A stretch of 6,883 nucleotides of DNA from positions 1 to 6,883 of the forward strand of contig SLOR01000370.1 in NCBI GenBank assembly GCA_007132395.1. Reading direction: 5' to 3'. This DNA comes from Bacteroidales bacterium. Lineage in GTDB: Bacteria; Bacteroidota; Bacteroidia; Bacteroidales; UBA7960. A program made the position numbers and the translations under genes. The notes beneath the pieces are model-generated. The model ran no database searches and was not told the origin of the DNA. It saw only the letters and a list, made by a program, of their open reading frames with translations. Of the stretch, positions 6,147 through 6,883 are shown piece by piece (within the stretch, counting starts at the first letter, position 1; each line of letters starts with the position of its first letter).

Positions 6147-6883
6147 ATGACGAGCCTGAATAATAAAACATACAGCATTCGTGATTATTTGTCAGTACCA
6201 TTTATTGGGTTGATGGTATTGCTGTCTTACCTGCCTTTATGGGTGCTTTATGGAACTTCGTGGGTTTTAAGTATTATTCTTCACAGGATTGTGGGATACA
6301 GGAAAAATGTAGTAAGGCAAAACCTGCGAAATGCATTTCCGGAAAAAACAGAAAAAGAACTACAGCATGTTGAGCGGAAGTTTTACCGACATTTTTCTGA
6401 TGTGATGGTGGAAGTGCTGAAGCTGAAGACCATGTCGCCGGCCCAGCTGAAAAGAAGATGTTATTACAGTCCTGCATCTGTTGCCTTGCTGGATCGGTAT
6501 TATGCTGAAGGGAAAAGTGTAATGATTGTAATGGGGCATACCGGAAACTGGGAATGGGCCGGAGCTTCTTACCCTTTATACAATAAGCACCAGATTATTA
6601 CCGCCTACAAACCCTTGCGCAACAAAGCCTTTGACCGTTATACCCTGCATATGCGAAAGCGAACCGGCAATATCCTGGCAAGTATGAAGAAGTTGCCACG
6701 CGAAATGCTTGCCTACAGAAGTAAGGTTACCGGTACAGCACTCATTGCCGACCAAAACCCCAACAGAGACAGTGCTTACTGGATTGATTTCTTGAATCAG
6801 CCTACAGCCTTTTTTCGTGGTACGGAACTCCTGTCGAAAAAATTCAATACACCCGTATTCTGGGGCTCTGTGAGAAAACAAAA
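6147..6883 (+). CDS. Lipid A biosynthesis acyltransferase, LpxL/HtrB type (3' end outside window)
   Basis: The frame runs from ATG at 6147 to the right edge without a stop, giving 245 residues of a protein whose family is usually about 290-310 long. It would transfer an acyl chain to a lipid A precursor at the inner face of the inner membrane. A hydrophobic N-terminal segment (about 15-48) would anchor it. The family pattern then follows in order: RKNVVRQNLRNAFPEKTEKE (52-71), a helix FYRHFSDVMVEVLK (79-92), the catalytic HX4E motif GHTGNWEW with H131 and E136, AYKPLRNKAFDRY (153-165), ADQNP (201-205) and the FLNQPTAFFRG block (215-225). All expected landmarks up to the edge are intact. It is preceded by ATAACA and no Shine-Dalgarno sequence; no earlier in-frame ATG occurs back to the promoter-like element. 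It is transcribed divergently from the ligase-like gene. Other lysophospholipid or ornithine-lipid acyltransferases share the HX4D/E motif, but the overall layout favours LpxL/HtrB. Confidence 0.9.
   Translation, partial: MTSLNNKTYSIRDYLSVPFIGLMVLLSYLPLWVLYGTSWVLSIILHRIVGYRKNVVRQNLRNAFPEKTEKELQHVERKFYRHFSDVMVEVLKLKTMSPAQLKRRCYYSPASVALLDRYYAEGKSVMIVMGHTGNWEWAGASYPLYNKHQIITAYKPLRNKAFDRYTLHMRKRTGNILASMKKLPREMLAYRSKVTGTALIADQNPNRDSAYWIDFLNQPTAFFRGTELLSKKFNTPVFWGSVRKQ

Noticed and set aside
6095..6163. 22-residue frame starting at ATG 6095 and overlapping the acyltransferase start
   Set aside because: It is short, overlaps conserved coding sequence out of frame and has no recognisable feature; treated as chance.

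Overview
The window looks like chromosomal DNA from a member of the Bacteroidota. Three things point there. No complete gene has a Shine-Dalgarno sequence before its start, and A/T-rich bases stand there instead. Sequences matching the Bacteroidota -7 promoter element (TAnnTTTG) lie in the divergent intergenic region. The TrpS tail, HflX and the O-antigen-ligase-like protein resemble Bacteroidota versions as I remember them. I cannot name the genus. I see no tRNA, rRNA, CRISPR array, insertion sequence or phage gene.

Layout. (1) Bases 2-1962, plus strand, hold housekeeping genes: the C-terminal end of tryptophanyl-tRNA synthetase (trpS), a 111-residue four-helix membrane protein of unknown function, and the ribosome-associated GTPase gene hflX, which starts 7 bases after the small gene stops. 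(2) Bases 1963-2165 are non-coding, with a GC-rich hairpin just after hflX. (3) Bases 2166-4323, plus strand, hold a tight two-gene unit: a GT-B family-4 glycosyltransferase, then a protein of the CDP-glycerol glycerophosphotransferase (TagB/TagF-like) family, 10 bases apart. (4) Bases 4342-5931, minus strand, hold a 529-residue O-antigen ligase/polymerase-like membrane protein with a periplasmic loop of about 190 residues. It converges on the previous unit with only 18 bases between stop codons. (5) Bases 5932-6146 are a divergent intergenic region with promoter-like elements facing both ways. (6) From 6147 to the right edge, plus strand, is a lipid A (LpxL/HtrB-type) acyltransferase whose 3' end lies outside the window.

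How the genes fit together (inference). Regions 3-6 form a small envelope-glycolipid neighbourhood. The acyltransferase would acylate the lipid A anchor. The glycosyltransferase and the glycerophosphotransferase-like enzyme would build or decorate a glycan in the cytoplasm. The ligase-like protein would join or polymerise glycan on the periplasmic side. The most unusual element is the teichoic-acid-type transferase family member paired with a glycosyltransferase in an apparently Gram-negative setting. I did not find a clearly new multi-gene system; the rest is ordinary core genome.
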